DNA from: a virus
Strand: one strand, 5' to 3'
Virus record (IMG/VR): IMGVR_UViG_3300045996_001555
Span: 1 to 42,273 of that record
Length of the DNA stretch: 42,273 nucleotides
Shown: positions 18,226 through 24,812 of the stretch, one piece after another
Layout: each line of letters begins with the position of its first letter
Numbering within the stretch: the stretch's first letter is position 1
Position numbers and translations under genes: made by a program
Notes under the pieces: model-generated
Told to the model about the DNA's origin: nothing
What the model saw: the letters and a program-made list of their open reading frames with translations, nothing else
The model's database searches: none

Positions 18226-19368
18226 ATGACGCCTGCCGCACTTCGCGGGGCAGCGATCCTGCTCGACTTCCTCGGCAAGACCGAGACGGGCCGCACCGGA
18301 ACGGATGCCTACCGCACGATCTACGGCCACAAGGAAGGCACCCTGCCCAAGCCCGTGACCGAATTCACCATCGACGAGCTTCTGTCGGCGCAACTGCGCT
18401 GGGGCAAGAACTGGGGCAGCTCTGCCGCCGGGAAATACCAGATCATCCGCAAGACGCTCGTCGGCCTGGTCAAGAAGCTCGGCATCTCGGGCTCGGCCAA
18501 GTTCGGCGCGAAGACGCAGGACATGCTCGGCCTGCAACTCCTGAAGGGCCGCGGCTACGAGAAGTTCGCTTCCGGCGCCATGAGCATCGAGGCATTCGCG
18601 CTGGAACTGGCGAAGGAATGGGCGTCGATGCCCGTGCTGGCCGATACCAAGGGCGCAAGCCGCAAGGTGAAGGCGGGACAGTCCTACTACGCAGGCGACG
18701 GTCTCAACAAATCGCTCGTGACCCCCACCGAACTGCGTGCAGTCCTGAGCGATGTGCTCAACGCCATCAGCCAGCCCGCCGCTGAGCCCGCGCCGCCTGA
18801 GCGCCCGGTTGAGGACTACGAGGACGACATCGCAGCGGCCCCGGTGACGCGCCCGCGTCCGTCGTGGGTGGCGATCGCCATCATCACGGCTCTGGCGGTG
18901 CTGGTGGGGGCTTCCGTCTTCTTCGGTGGGCAGGCGGTCACGGGCGAGGAAGTGTCGCTGCTCGGCCCTCAGATGCCGATGGACAACCCCTTCACGCTGG
19001 CGGGGCTCAGCGGCGGCGGAAATCTATGGGCCGACATCGGCATGCAGATCGCGCTCAGCTTCGTTGCACCGCTGGTCTCGGCCGCCGCGACTGCCCTCGT
19101 CGGCTGGATCGGCTGGCAGTGGCAGCGCGTGCTCAAGGCCGACTTCGACGCAAAGAGCGCCGATGCGCTTCACAAGGCGCTGGAGCGCGGCATGCTGGCG
19201 GCGATCGATGCTCTCGGGACCCGCGCCGGCAAGGACAAGAAGCTCGCCTTCGCTGCTACTTATGCGGCCGAGAACAACCCCGGCGCCGTGCGGCACTTCA
19301 AGCTGGGGCTCGGGGATCTGGAACGGCTCGCCGTCCCGCATCTCGTGAGCGCCAAAACCACCAAGTAG
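18226..19368 (+). CDS. Endolysin of lambda R type fused to two membrane helices
   Basis: The N-terminal 160 residues resemble the lambda R / GH104 lytic transglycosylase: E20 in KTETGRTGT matches the catalytic glutamate, SSAAGKYQII (65-74) matches the GAGRYQLL motif, and KTQDMLGLQLLKGRG (96-110) matches the helix after it. A Pro-rich linker (183-213) follows, then two hydrophobic helices (about 213-234 and 271-297), and a basic, helical C-terminus. Lambda R itself has about 158 residues and no membrane part. The fusion could be a membrane-tethered endolysin or an endolysin-holin fusion. It leads the lysis block. Confidence 0.82.
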   Translation: MTPAALRGAAILLDFLGKTETGRTGTDAYRTIYGHKEGTLPKPVTEFTIDELLSAQLRWGKNWGSSAAGKYQIIRKTLVGLVKKLGISGSAKFGAKTQDMLGLQLLKGRGYEKFASGAMSIEAFALELAKEWASMPVLADTKGASRKVKAGQSYYAGDGLNKSLVTPTELRAVLSDVLNAISQPAAEPAPPERPVEDYEDDIAAAPVTRPRPSWVAIAIITALAVLVGASVFFGGQAVTGEEVSLLGPQMPMDNPFTLAGLSGGGNLWADIGMQIALSFVAPLVSAAATALVGWIGWQWQRVLKADFDAKSADALHKALERGMLAAIDALGTRAGKDKKLAFAATYAAENNPGAVRHFKLGLGDLERLAVPHLVSAKTTK

Positions 19369-19441
19369 CGGCCCCGAGGTGCGGTCCAACGCATCCCCGA
19401 GGCCTTCCAGCCACCCTGCAGATAACAGGACGACCGGCCCC

Positions 19442-19525
19442 ATGAGCATCCGCCCAATTTATTACCGAACCAGCGTCATCCCGAACTCCAATCAAGGGAC
19501 TGCCGCAATTGACTTCTCCGCCTGA
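19442..19525 (+). CDS. Possible 27-residue peptide
   Basis: An ATG frame of 27 codons (begins MSIRPIYYRT, ends AAIDFSA) lies between the endolysin and the next membrane protein and overlaps the latter by 17 bases. No good ribosome site is seen and no family is recognised. It may be only a leader that couples translation of the TTG-started gene that follows. Confidence 0.25.
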   Translation: MSIRPIYYRTSVIPNSNQGTAAIDFSA

Positions 19526-19886
19526 TGACAATCCCGCAAAGCTCACCGTGGAGCAGCGATTGACCCTCCTCGAAAGAGACGACCGGGACCATGCGCGAAT
19601 CCTCACGGAACTGGTCCAAGCAGGACGTTCGTTCACCGACGAGCAATTGACGCAAATCCGGCACGCCTTCCGTGAGGAACTGGCTGAGGCCGGGCTTCGC
19701 CTCGATGAGCCCGAGCATCAGGACGCGGCACGAGAGGACTTCCGCTTTGTCCGACGCCTCCGCCTCACATGGGACGGGGCCGTGAGCCGGGTAGGGAACG
19801 CCGTGTTGCTCGCCTTCGTGGGCGTGCTGTTCGCGATCATCGGTGCTGGCTTCTGGGCATGGCTCAGCTCTCACCTTCCGAAATAG
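19509..19886 (+). CDS. Membrane protein of the lysis block, single C-terminal helix
   Basis: This 125-residue protein has a charged, helical cytoplasmic part (residues 1-95, with EQRLTLLERDDRDHARILTE and a REELAEAGLRLDEPEHQ segment) and one C-terminal membrane helix (NAVLLAFVGVLFAIIGAGFWAWL). It starts at TTG 19509 with AAGGGA about 10 bases upstream; no better start is present. Its position between endolysin and RlpA-like genes suggests a holin or regulator of lysis, but a tail-anchored layout is unusual for a holin. Function is therefore open. Confidence 0.65.
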   Translation: MTSPPDDNPAKLTVEQRLTLLERDDRDHARILTELVQAGRSFTDEQLTQIRHAFREELAEAGLRLDEPEHQDAAREDFRFVRRLRLTWDGAVSRVGNAVLLAFVGVLFAIIGAGFWAWLSSHLPK

Positions 19887-19899
19887 GGGCCGCCCAACC

Positions 19900-20280
19900 A
19901 TGGGTCTGAAACTCTTCATCGGCATGTCTGCCGGTGCCTTCATTGTCGCTGCAATGCTGCTTGGCGTGTCTCAGGGATGGGCTGGGGAGTGCGACCGGGC
20001 TGGCAAGGCTAGCTGGTACGGCGGGCATCACCATGGCCGCCTCATGGCCAACGGCAAGCCCTTCAACATGCACGCGATGACGGCCGCCATGTGGGACGTA
20101 CCGCTGGGCTCCGCCTGGATTGTACGAAACGTACAAAATGGCAAATCCGTACGAATTGTAGTGACCGACCGTGGCCCGGCCCGTCGCCTCAACCGCATCA
20201 TCGATCTGAGCAAGGCAGCGGCCGGGAAGCTCGGGATCATTCGCGCCGGAACTGGCAAAGTCTGCCTCACGCGGCTTTAG
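19900..20280 (+). CDS. Secreted RlpA-like double-psi beta-barrel protein
   Basis: This 126-residue protein has a signal peptide (hydrophobic residues about 4-24, then GWAGEC). The mature part is a double-psi beta-barrel with KASWYGGHHHGRLMANGKPF and later VVTDRGPARRLNRIIDLS, the hallmark motifs of RlpA. Bacterial RlpA cuts naked glycan strands at the septum. This form lacks the SPOR domain that targets RlpA to septa. In a phage lysis block it may help break the wall after endolysin action. ATG 19900 is chosen over an upstream GTG because it begins the signal peptide and has AGGGGC before it. Confidence 0.8.
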   Translation: MGLKLFIGMSAGAFIVAAMLLGVSQGWAGECDRAGKASWYGGHHHGRLMANGKPFNMHAMTAAMWDVPLGSAWIVRNVQNGKSVRIVVTDRGPARRLNRIIDLSKAAAGKLGIIRAGTGKVCLTRL

Positions 20281-20300
20281 AGAAACCAGTCTTTCTCTAA
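20277..20300 (+). terminator. Perfect 9-bp inverted repeat over the RlpA stop codon
   Basis: TTAGAGAAA (20277-20285) and TTTCTCTAA (20292-20300) pair perfectly with a 6-base loop. The left arm includes the stop codon of the RlpA-like gene. The stem is AT-rich, with no U-run beyond it, so it may be an mRNA 3'-end protector or weak terminator. Confidence 0.45.
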
Positions 20301-20308
20301 CTCACAAA

Positions 20309-20318
20309 GCATTGATGC
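20309..20318. promoter_or_regulatory. Isolated operator-like palindrome
   Basis: GCATTGATGC matches the core of the repressor operators at 31486-31531 and 32928-32960. It lies in the 117-base gap before the gene at 20398. The 11-base string CATTGATGCGC recurs at 23143-23153. A second CI-controlled promoter for late or lysogenic genes is possible. Confidence 0.35.
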
Positions 20319-20397
20319 GCCTCAACTAATTCCGCCTCAGGCGGTTTGCGACGGGCTGCGCTTCAGCCCAACTCCCGAAGAAGAAGGACTACGCACC

Positions 20398-20652
20398 ATG
20401 TTCACTGTCAAGCACATCTCGTCCAGCGGCGCTGAAACCCTGTACGAGGCGACCGAGGTAAACTACTCTCCAGCCAATCAGGCGCCCGGCGCCGATCCGT
20501 CCACCTTCATCCCCGACACTGTCTGGTACACAAAGCCCGGCACGCGCGAGATTTGCTCGATCGATCGCGGCATGGTTTTCGTGACGAACGAGACCGGCGC
20601 GACCGTCGCGCGGTACAATCTTCCGCCCGACCAACTTCCTCACGCCGCCTAA
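20398..20652 (+). CDS. Unknown 84-residue protein
   Basis: A small soluble protein with alternating polar and beta-forming residues (VKHISSSGAETLYEATEV, VWYTKPGTREICSIDRGMVF, ARYNLPP). It has no recognised domain. GAAGGAC lies before its ATG. It follows the RlpA-like gene after a 117-base gap with short hairpins and an operator-like site, so it may be separately expressed. It could be a lysogenic or late accessory gene. Confidence 0.6.
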   Translation: MFTVKHISSSGAETLYEATEVNYSPANQAPGADPSTFIPDTVWYTKPGTREICSIDRGMVFVTNETGATVARYNLPPDQLPHAA

Positions 20653-20658
20653 CACTCC

Positions 20659-20683
20659 CGGCCCGGTCACACTGGCCGGGCCG
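20659..20683 (+). terminator. GC-rich hairpin after the 84-residue gene
   Basis: CGGCCCGG (20659-20666) pairs with CCGGGCCG (20676-20683) across a 9-base loop, starting 7 bases after a stop codon. No run of T follows, so it would be a hairpin-only or Rho-assisted terminator, or an mRNA stabiliser. Confidence 0.45.
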
Positions 20684-20702
20684 CCCACCTTCGAGGTGCC
20701 CC

Positions 20703-20822
20703 ATGCCGACGCCCCGCAATCCCGATGGCGTCACAGCGGCGTTCATCCTTGCCGGGGTAGTCGTGCTTTGGGTTGTTGCGGCTGTAGTGATTGGAGCGGC
20801 TGTAGCCGTTATAGGGGTGTGA
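20703..20822 (+). CDS. Single-helix membrane peptide, 39 residues
   Basis: The frame encodes a short polar N-terminus (MPTPRNPDG) followed by one long hydrophobic helix (AFILAGVVVLWVVAAVVIGA). GAGGTG lies just before the ATG. Such peptides are common in phage genomes; this one may be a lysis accessory or membrane stress peptide. The function cannot be assigned. Confidence 0.5.
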   Translation: MPTPRNPDGVTAAFILAGVVVLWVVAAVVIGAAVAVIGV

Positions 20823-20853
20823 CAGCGGGTGCCGGTCCGTCCTATGCTGGAGC

Positions 20854-21084
20854 ATGACCCGCGTTTCAGATACCGCCCCGCCCCGCATTCTCGACGTCAC
20901 CGATGTTGTGCCTCTGGACGAGGGGCACGGTGTGGCCGTCATCATTCTCGATACGGACGACGGCCCGATGCAGTTCGCGGTCAACCGTGGGATTGCCTCC
21001 CTTGTCGCTCAGGCGCTGGTTGAATGGCTCGGTGGGCCGTATCCAGAAGATGAAGAGGCTGAGGCGTCAAGCTCGGACGGCTGA
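20854..21084 (+). CDS. Unknown 76-residue acidic protein
   Basis: A soluble protein with a beta-rich middle (GHGVAVIILDTDDGPMQFAV) followed by one helix (GIASLVAQALVEWLGG) and an acidic end. It is the last rightward gene. Its last 76 bases overlap the end of the MucR-like gene on the other strand. The regular strand-helix pattern suggests a true protein; no family is named. Confidence 0.6.
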   Translation: MTRVSDTAPPRILDVTDVVPLDEGHGVAVIILDTDDGPMQFAVNRGIASLVAQALVEWLGGPYPEDEEAEASSSDG

Positions 21085-21701
21085 GGGCCAGCATCCCCCT
21101 TATACGTTGCTCCACTCCGTATCCTCTGCACGGCAGATTGGCTCACCCCGAAGCGCGTCGCCAGCTCTCTCACAGTAAGAGTTCTGGGCAAGCTGCGGAT
21201 AGTATCCGCCTCCTGCTGGGTCAATTTCGCATTCGGACTCTTTTCCCCCTGCTGGTTCTTGGCCGCGCGCCGGCCATTCTCGCGAGCTGCAGCGCGCTTA
21301 GCTTCGCTGGGGCCGGAGCTAAGAATACGCTCCCTTGCTGCGATAGTCCCCTTCGCCACACGCTCTGCGGTGTGCGCCTTGATAATCGGCGAGTCCTTCA
21401 TCAGGCGACCGCCCCGGCCACGCCTCTGCGACAACTCCTTCATCATTGCCGGTTCGGCTCTGCCGCTCTGTATCAGCCGATCTCGTACCGCTTCGCGAAG
21501 TTCCGGACAGGCCAGCCCGACGCTATATGGGATACCGTACTTTTCCCGGTAGTCGTCGGGGGCCATTCCGTGGCCCCTAGATAAATGGGTGGCGAGCTTC
21601 TTGAACCTGCGACCGCATTCCAAGCACTGGACACGCGGCTCATTCAGGTAACGGTCAAGCTCAGCCCTTGATTGAAACGGGCGTGCAATCCATTCGGCCA
21701 T
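21009..21701 (-). CDS. MucR/Ros-type zinc-finger regulator with C-terminal HTH
   Basis: This 230-residue protein has a Ros/MucR zinc finger: C26-x2-C29-x9-H39-x4-H44 in VQCLECGRRFKKLATHLSRG, followed by HGMAPDDYREKYGIPYS as in MucR proteins. A basic linker (about 75-150) leads to a helix-turn-helix (VRELATRFGVSQSAVQRIRSG, about 179-199) like those at the ends of HNH or resolvase proteins. Chromosomal MucR/Ros is about 140 residues and lacks the second domain. The protein probably binds DNA at two sites and may act on phage or host promoters. It ends in a Ser-rich tail that overlaps the opposite gene. Confidence 0.75.
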   Translation of the reverse strand: MAEWIARPFQSRAELDRYLNEPRVQCLECGRRFKKLATHLSRGHGMAPDDYREKYGIPYSVGLACPELREAVRDRLIQSGRAEPAMMKELSQRRGRGGRLMKDSPIIKAHTAERVAKGTIAARERILSSGPSEAKRAAARENGRRAAKNQQGEKSPNAKLTQQEADTIRSLPRTLTVRELATRFGVSQSAVQRIRSGATYKGDAGPQPSELDASASSSSGYGPPSHSTSA

Positions 21702-21749
21702 TCAAGTCTCCGTCACGTTGTTGCGGCGACGAAGGGGAGCGGATTGTAA

Positions 21750-21768
21750 TCCCGGGGAACGCCCGGGA
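21750..21768 (-). promoter_or_regulatory. GC inverted repeat upstream of the MucR-like gene
   Basis: TCCCGGG (21750-21756) and CCCGGGA (21762-21768) form a 7-bp stem with a 5-base loop. It lies between the end of the leftward operon (21817) and the MucR-like start (21701). On the minus strand TACAAT, a good -10-like box, touches the repeat. It may be the operon terminator, an operator for the MucR-like gene, or both. Confidence 0.4.
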
Positions 21769-21816
21769 ATCCGGCTCTTTTCGTCCAAAGCTACTACCAT
21801 TTCTGGGGGAGAACTT

Positions 21817-22011
21817 CTAGGCGTGCCGAGCGATGAACTCTCGCAACAAGTCGAGCTTCCAGCCCGCAAGGTAGTGCTTCCGAAAGCTCGGGTGCATGGA
21901 GCGAAGGGCGGCCCAGCCGCCAGAGGGGGTCGTCTTGAGGCGGCGGCGTAGCCGCTCCCGAGGCCAACCGGGGGAGCGCTGCCAGGGCTTAATGCGAAGT
22001 TGGTAGCTCAT
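21817..22011 (-). CDS. Unknown 64-residue basic protein
   Basis: A small, Arg/Trp-rich, probably helical protein (LRIKPWQRSPGWPRERLRRR, then a KHYLAGWKLDLLREFIARHA end). Its ATG overlaps the stop of the upstream gene as ATGA, which supports true translation. A nucleic-acid-binding role is possible from charge alone. No family is recognised. Confidence 0.55.
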   Translation of the reverse strand: MSYQLRIKPWQRSPGWPRERLRRRLKTTPSGGWAALRSMHPSFRKHYLAGWKLDLLREFIARHA

Positions 22012-22259
22012 TCATCTTCTCCATGAACGCCTGTAGGGGGCTCGGGGAGAGGCATCCAGTGGGTCACCCGCCCTTGAATAGGCTCAGCGTGATAATCGCC
22101 ACTATCCTGATTGGCCCACCACCAATCGCCGCCGCCCTCGCGGTCCTCGTTAGCGACCCAGTGTGCCTCGCCGACGGCGGGCTTATCGCTGTGGAAGAGC
22201 GTCGCGCAGACGATACAGCCGTCTAGGTCCGCTTTGTCGATGTCATTCCGCCACGTCAT
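22008..22259 (-). CDS. DUF551-like protein, copy 1
   Basis: This 83-residue protein ends in RVTHWMPLPEPP, the hallmark of DUF551 proteins, and has Trp-rich strands in the middle (EGGGDWWWANQDSGDYH). A second DUF551-type gene lies at 40403-40687. The biochemical role of DUF551 is unknown. It overlaps both neighbours by ATGA, so it belongs to the leftward operon. Confidence 0.65.
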   Translation of the reverse strand: MTWRNDIDKADLDGCIVCATLFHSDKPAVGEAHWVANEDREGGGDWWWANQDSGDYHAEPIQGRVTHWMPLPEPPTGVHGEDE

Positions 22260-22726
22260 TGGGCTGGACCTTCGAGCATCAGCGGACGGAGCGGCTTGCC
22301 TTCCATCAGCGCCGTCATTTGCGGCTTGACCTTCTCTCCGATGGTCTCGCCGTCCGGCATAACAATCTGGCTGAGGAAGGCGTCATCGAAAAGCTCGATA
22401 TTCTGCTCGACCGATTCCAGTTTTGCCTTGATGCACAGGTGGAGCTGCCGCCATCGCTCGCGATTGGCCTGCATCCACAGGTTGTCGATGGTGCTGGGCT
22501 TGTTGGGCTGCATCCCGCGCGCTCCGTAGTTCGAGTGCGTGAACTGATCGCGTTGAGGCAACGGCAGGTTGAACCGGATCGCCCGTCCATTGAGGTGGAA
22601 GGCGATGATCGCTCGTGACCGCTCCTCCATGAAGGCGATGGCCTCGGCCCCGGCCTTCTGCAGCATCTTCTTAATCTGCGTCTCGGTCGTGCCGATTTCG
22701 GTCTTCGTCCCCTTGGCGTAGGCCAT
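22256..22726 (-). CDS. Unknown 156-residue phage protein
   Basis: A soluble alpha/beta protein. The first part (TTETQIKKMLQKAGAEAIAF and then a RAIIAFHLNGRAIRFNLPLP beta hairpin) is followed by a helical region with ANRERWRQLHLCIKAKLESV. The pattern is seen in hypothetical phage early proteins. ATG 22726 has GGAGAG 6 bases upstream; an adjacent in-frame TTG at 22729 is not needed. Conserved helices and basic residues suggest DNA or protein binding, but this is inference. Confidence 0.65.
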   Translation of the reverse strand: MAYAKGTKTEIGTTETQIKKMLQKAGAEAIAFMEERSRAIIAFHLNGRAIRFNLPLPQRDQFTHSNYGARGMQPNKPSTIDNLWMQANRERWRQLHLCIKAKLESVEQNIELFDDAFLSQIVMPDGETIGEKVKPQMTALMEGKPLRPLMLEGPAQ

Positions 22727-22774
22727 CAATGGCTCTCCATGAACGCACAGCGAACATCGCTGTGACAGATTTGG

Positions 22775-23098
22775 TCACGCAACGGAATCGAGGCGCCAGT
22801 AGTCAGGGCCCTGCTCCGCCACAAGTTTCACGTGTTCGGTGTAGTAGACCTCCAGCAGCCGAACTGCCGCCTGAGGTTGGCCACGGAACCACTCTCCGCG
22901 GGCTCTCCGAGAGGACAATTCCCGGTGGATCGCCTTCTCAACCACGAATGCAGTTTCGCGCGACCCAAAGTCACGGAAGGCCACGAGCGTAAGCTCCAGC
23001 GGGCAACAGGTTTGCAGGTCACGCACCCTGCTATGGGGAGCGTCTGCGACGCCGACCTTGATGAAGCCACGGCACCTAATGACGTAAACGCAATTCAT
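22775..23098 (-). CDS. GIY-YIG / T5orf172-like protein, copy 1
   Basis: This 107-residue protein has the compact layout of the T5orf172/Mug113 branch of GIY-YIG nucleases: YVIRCRGFIKVGVADAPHSR (residues 5-24), with Y-V-I and K-V-G in place of GIY and YIG, then EKAIHRELSSRRARGEWF (54-71), with the conserved glutamate and GEWF. It may nick or cut DNA. A related domain is at 35372-36067. It lies just past integrase across the attP-like region. Confidence 0.7.
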   Translation of the reverse strand: MNCVYVIRCRGFIKVGVADAPHSRVRDLQTCCPLELTLVAFRDFGSRETAFVVEKAIHRELSSRRARGEWFRGQPQAAVRLLEVYYTEHVKLVAEQGPDYWRLDSVA

Positions 23099-23115
23099 GG
23101 CTCAGCCCTGTCCGT

Positions 23116-23301
23116 CGAAAGTTTTGCGAGCGGCGCGTAACCCATTGATGCGCAAAGGCCCGCTAAAGTCCGGTTTTGCAGCTAAGTGCTTGAAAAATGG
23201 GGAAGGAGCGCAGCCGGGGAGGCTGCGACCCAATCCTGAAAAGCGCAATTGCCACAACACCTTATAACCCATCCTGCGAAAGTTTTGCATCCGGTTTTGC
23301 A
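23116..23301. other. attP candidate with repeated arm-type motifs
   Basis: Around the integrase 3' end CGAAAGTTTTGC occurs at 23116-23127 and 23277-23288, TCCGGTTTTGCA at 23169-23180 and 23290-23301, and TAACCCAT at 23138-23145 and 23265-23272. Repeated short sites flanking the end of a tyrosine integrase gene are typical of arm-type integrase sites in attP. The crossover core itself cannot be identified without the host attB. The right-hand sites lie within the integrase coding end. Confidence 0.55.
23209..23227 (-). terminator. Integrase terminator (hairpin)
   Basis: CGCAGCC (23209-23215) and GGCTGCG (23221-23227) form a 7-bp stem with a 5-base loop, 34 bases past the integrase stop on the minus strand. 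On that strand a CTCCTTCCCCATTTTT stretch follows, so a factor-independent terminator with a delayed T-run is plausible. Confidence 0.5.
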
Positions 23302-24341
23302 CCGCTGTTCGCGTTTAGTTGCCGGATCACCGCCATGGTCGCTGCCTTCCGGCCGACATAGCGGCGGATGATCTTGTCCACCACGTCCTCTTCCCACGCC
23401 ATGATCTCTGCGATGACGCGCACGCTCAGCCCGGCGAGATAGAACTTCGTTGCAGCGGTGCCGCGCAGATCGTGGAAGTGCTTCTCTCCGATATGACTTG
23501 CCTCATCTGGTAGCCGGTTCTTGGCGCGTCCGAACGCCTTGCGGAGCTGGTGTCCATCATCGCGGCCGCGGTCGTTGCCCCACGGCGCCCCGAGCGAATT
23601 GGTGAGGATCGTCGGGGACCGCTTGGGTATCGTCGCCAGCACCGCGCGCAGTTCGCCATAGAGCGGGATGAACGCCTCGGCTCCGGTCTTGGAAGTCGCA
23701 GGCAGGTGGATATGGTCGTCCTTGACGCAGTTCCACGTGAGACGCACCAGATCGCCTTGGCGCAGCCCCGTGGTGGCTGCCAGCTTGACGGCGTGCATCA
23801 CCTCGGCCGGCGCGACCTTACCCAGCGCTTCGATATCCTCGGGTAGCCAGATGATCTCGCTACGGTCGGACTGGTGGAGGCGCTTGAGCCCGTTGCACGG
23901 GTTCACGCCGATCACCCCCATCGGGTCGATCCCATGGCTGATGACAACAGACAGCACCTGCAACCCGGTGTCGGCGGCGCGAGGCTTCGACGCGAAGCGG
24001 TTACGCCACTCGCGGATCAGCGGCTTGATCTTCTCGGGATGGTGGAAAACGCGCAGGGGCAGAGGGTCGAAAGCCCGTCCGATCTCATCAATCCATGGCG
24101 TCCATACCCGTTTCGTGCTATCAGCAAGTTCAAGGAACGGGCCGGTTTTGTAGCCCATCCGGACCGCCGCGAAGAGCGACTTGTCCGGCGCGTGGCGGGA
24201 CTCAGTGGCCTCGGTATAGGAGCGGATGAACTCGGGGGAGCCTGGCGCGCCCAAGAGGCGCGGGCCGCCCCGCCAAGCGTAGAAATAGTCCCGGCCCTTG
24301 GCCTTGACCCGATAGACGCCCTCTAGTTCGATTTTGACCAC
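23262..24341 (-). CDS. int: Tyrosine-type integrase
   Basis: This 359-residue recombinase should insert and excise the phage genome. The catalytic set is visible: R194 in TTGLRQGDL, H290 and R293 in HFHDLRGTA, W316 in EIMAWEEDV and Y328 in IIRRYVGRK. The N-terminal half has the arm-binding and core-binding regions. It starts at GTG 24341 with GGGAGAG upstream, overlapping the preceding gene by a few codons. Its gene ends inside the repeat-rich attP candidate, the usual arrangement in temperate phages. Confidence 0.92.
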   Translation of the reverse strand: MVKIELEGVYRVKAKGRDYFYAWRGGPRLLGAPGSPEFIRSYTEATESRHAPDKSLFAAVRMGYKTGPFLELADSTKRVWTPWIDEIGRAFDPLPLRVFHHPEKIKPLIREWRNRFASKPRAADTGLQVLSVVISHGIDPMGVIGVNPCNGLKRLHQSDRSEIIWLPEDIEALGKVAPAEVMHAVKLAATTGLRQGDLVRLTWNCVKDDHIHLPATSKTGAEAFIPLYGELRAVLATIPKRSPTILTNSLGAPWGNDRGRDDGHQLRKAFGRAKNRLPDEASHIGEKHFHDLRGTAATKFYLAGLSVRVIAEIMAWEEDVVDKIIRRYVGRKAATMAVIRQLNANSGAKPDAKLSQDGL

Positions 24342-24526
24342 CCCGCTCTCTCCCGGAACTTGCGCAGATCGTCGTCCACATCATCAGTGGGCGCGCCTTC
24401 TGGGAAGACGTTGATCCGGCCATCCGGAGCGATTTCCACACGGCCGACGCTAAATCCGGCCGCATTCGCCGCCCGCAGGACGCGAACAAGGTCGGCTTGC
24501 GTGAATCGTGCGGCGGTCCTGCTCAT
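24323..24526 (-). CDS. Small protein next to integrase, possible excisionase-like
   Basis: This 67-residue protein begins MSRTAARFTQADLVRVLRAA, a short helical pattern, followed by two strands (GFSVGRVEIAPDGRINVFPE) and a charged end. Such genes often sit upstream of integrase in alphaproteobacterial prophages. Its start at 24526 overlaps the previous stop as ATGA. A recombination directionality role is suggested by position only; there is no clear winged-helix match. Confidence 0.6.
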   Translation of the reverse strand: MSRTAARFTQADLVRVLRAANAAGFSVGRVEIAPDGRINVFPEGAPTDDVDDDLRKFRERAGWSKSN

Positions 24527-24615
24527 CTCCCCCACCCCAACGCCCAGATCACCCGAGCCCAGCAGAGCACCAGAACAAGACCGATTGCGAAGATTGGGCC
24601 GGTGTAGCGGTTCAT
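24523..24615 (-). CDS. 30-residue membrane peptide
   Basis: ATG 24615 opens a short frame with one hydrophobic helix (GPIFAIGLVLVLCWARVIWA) and a basic end. Both ends overlap neighbouring genes as ATGA, which strongly favours translation. It is one of several tiny membrane proteins in this phage. Function unknown. Confidence 0.55.
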   Translation of the reverse strand: MNRYTGPIFAIGLVLVLCWARVIWALGWGR

Positions 24616-24812
24616 GGGTTGGCCCTCAGAGATTCACGACCTGCCTCAGTTATGCGGTGGCCGGGGCGGACCTTGTTCTCGTCGCCGGGAACAACTTCAG
24701 CGTACCCACGAGCGACGAGCTTCTTTGCTGTCGCCTGCCGGAACGCATAGTAGTCGTAGCTACGCATTTCGCGCAGCGTCTCCTGTTCGGCCAACGTCAA
24801 TGCGTCGCTCAT
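24612..24812 (-). CDS. Unknown 66-residue winged-helix-like protein
   Basis: The sequence (LTLAEQETLREMRSYDYYAF, then TAKKLVARGYAEVVPGDENK and RITEAGRESL) reads as three helices and a wing, like small MarR/PadR-type folds or phage regulators that end in TxxGR. It has ATGA overlaps on both sides. DNA binding is inferred from the pattern. Confidence 0.6.
   Translation of the reverse strand: MSDALTLAEQETLREMRSYDYYAFRQATAKKLVARGYAEVVPGDENKVRPGHRITEAGRESLRANP

Noticed and set aside
23102-23302. 66-codon minus frame overlapping the integrase end
   Set aside because: It covers the repeat and terminator region, overlaps integrase in another frame and has no ribosome site.
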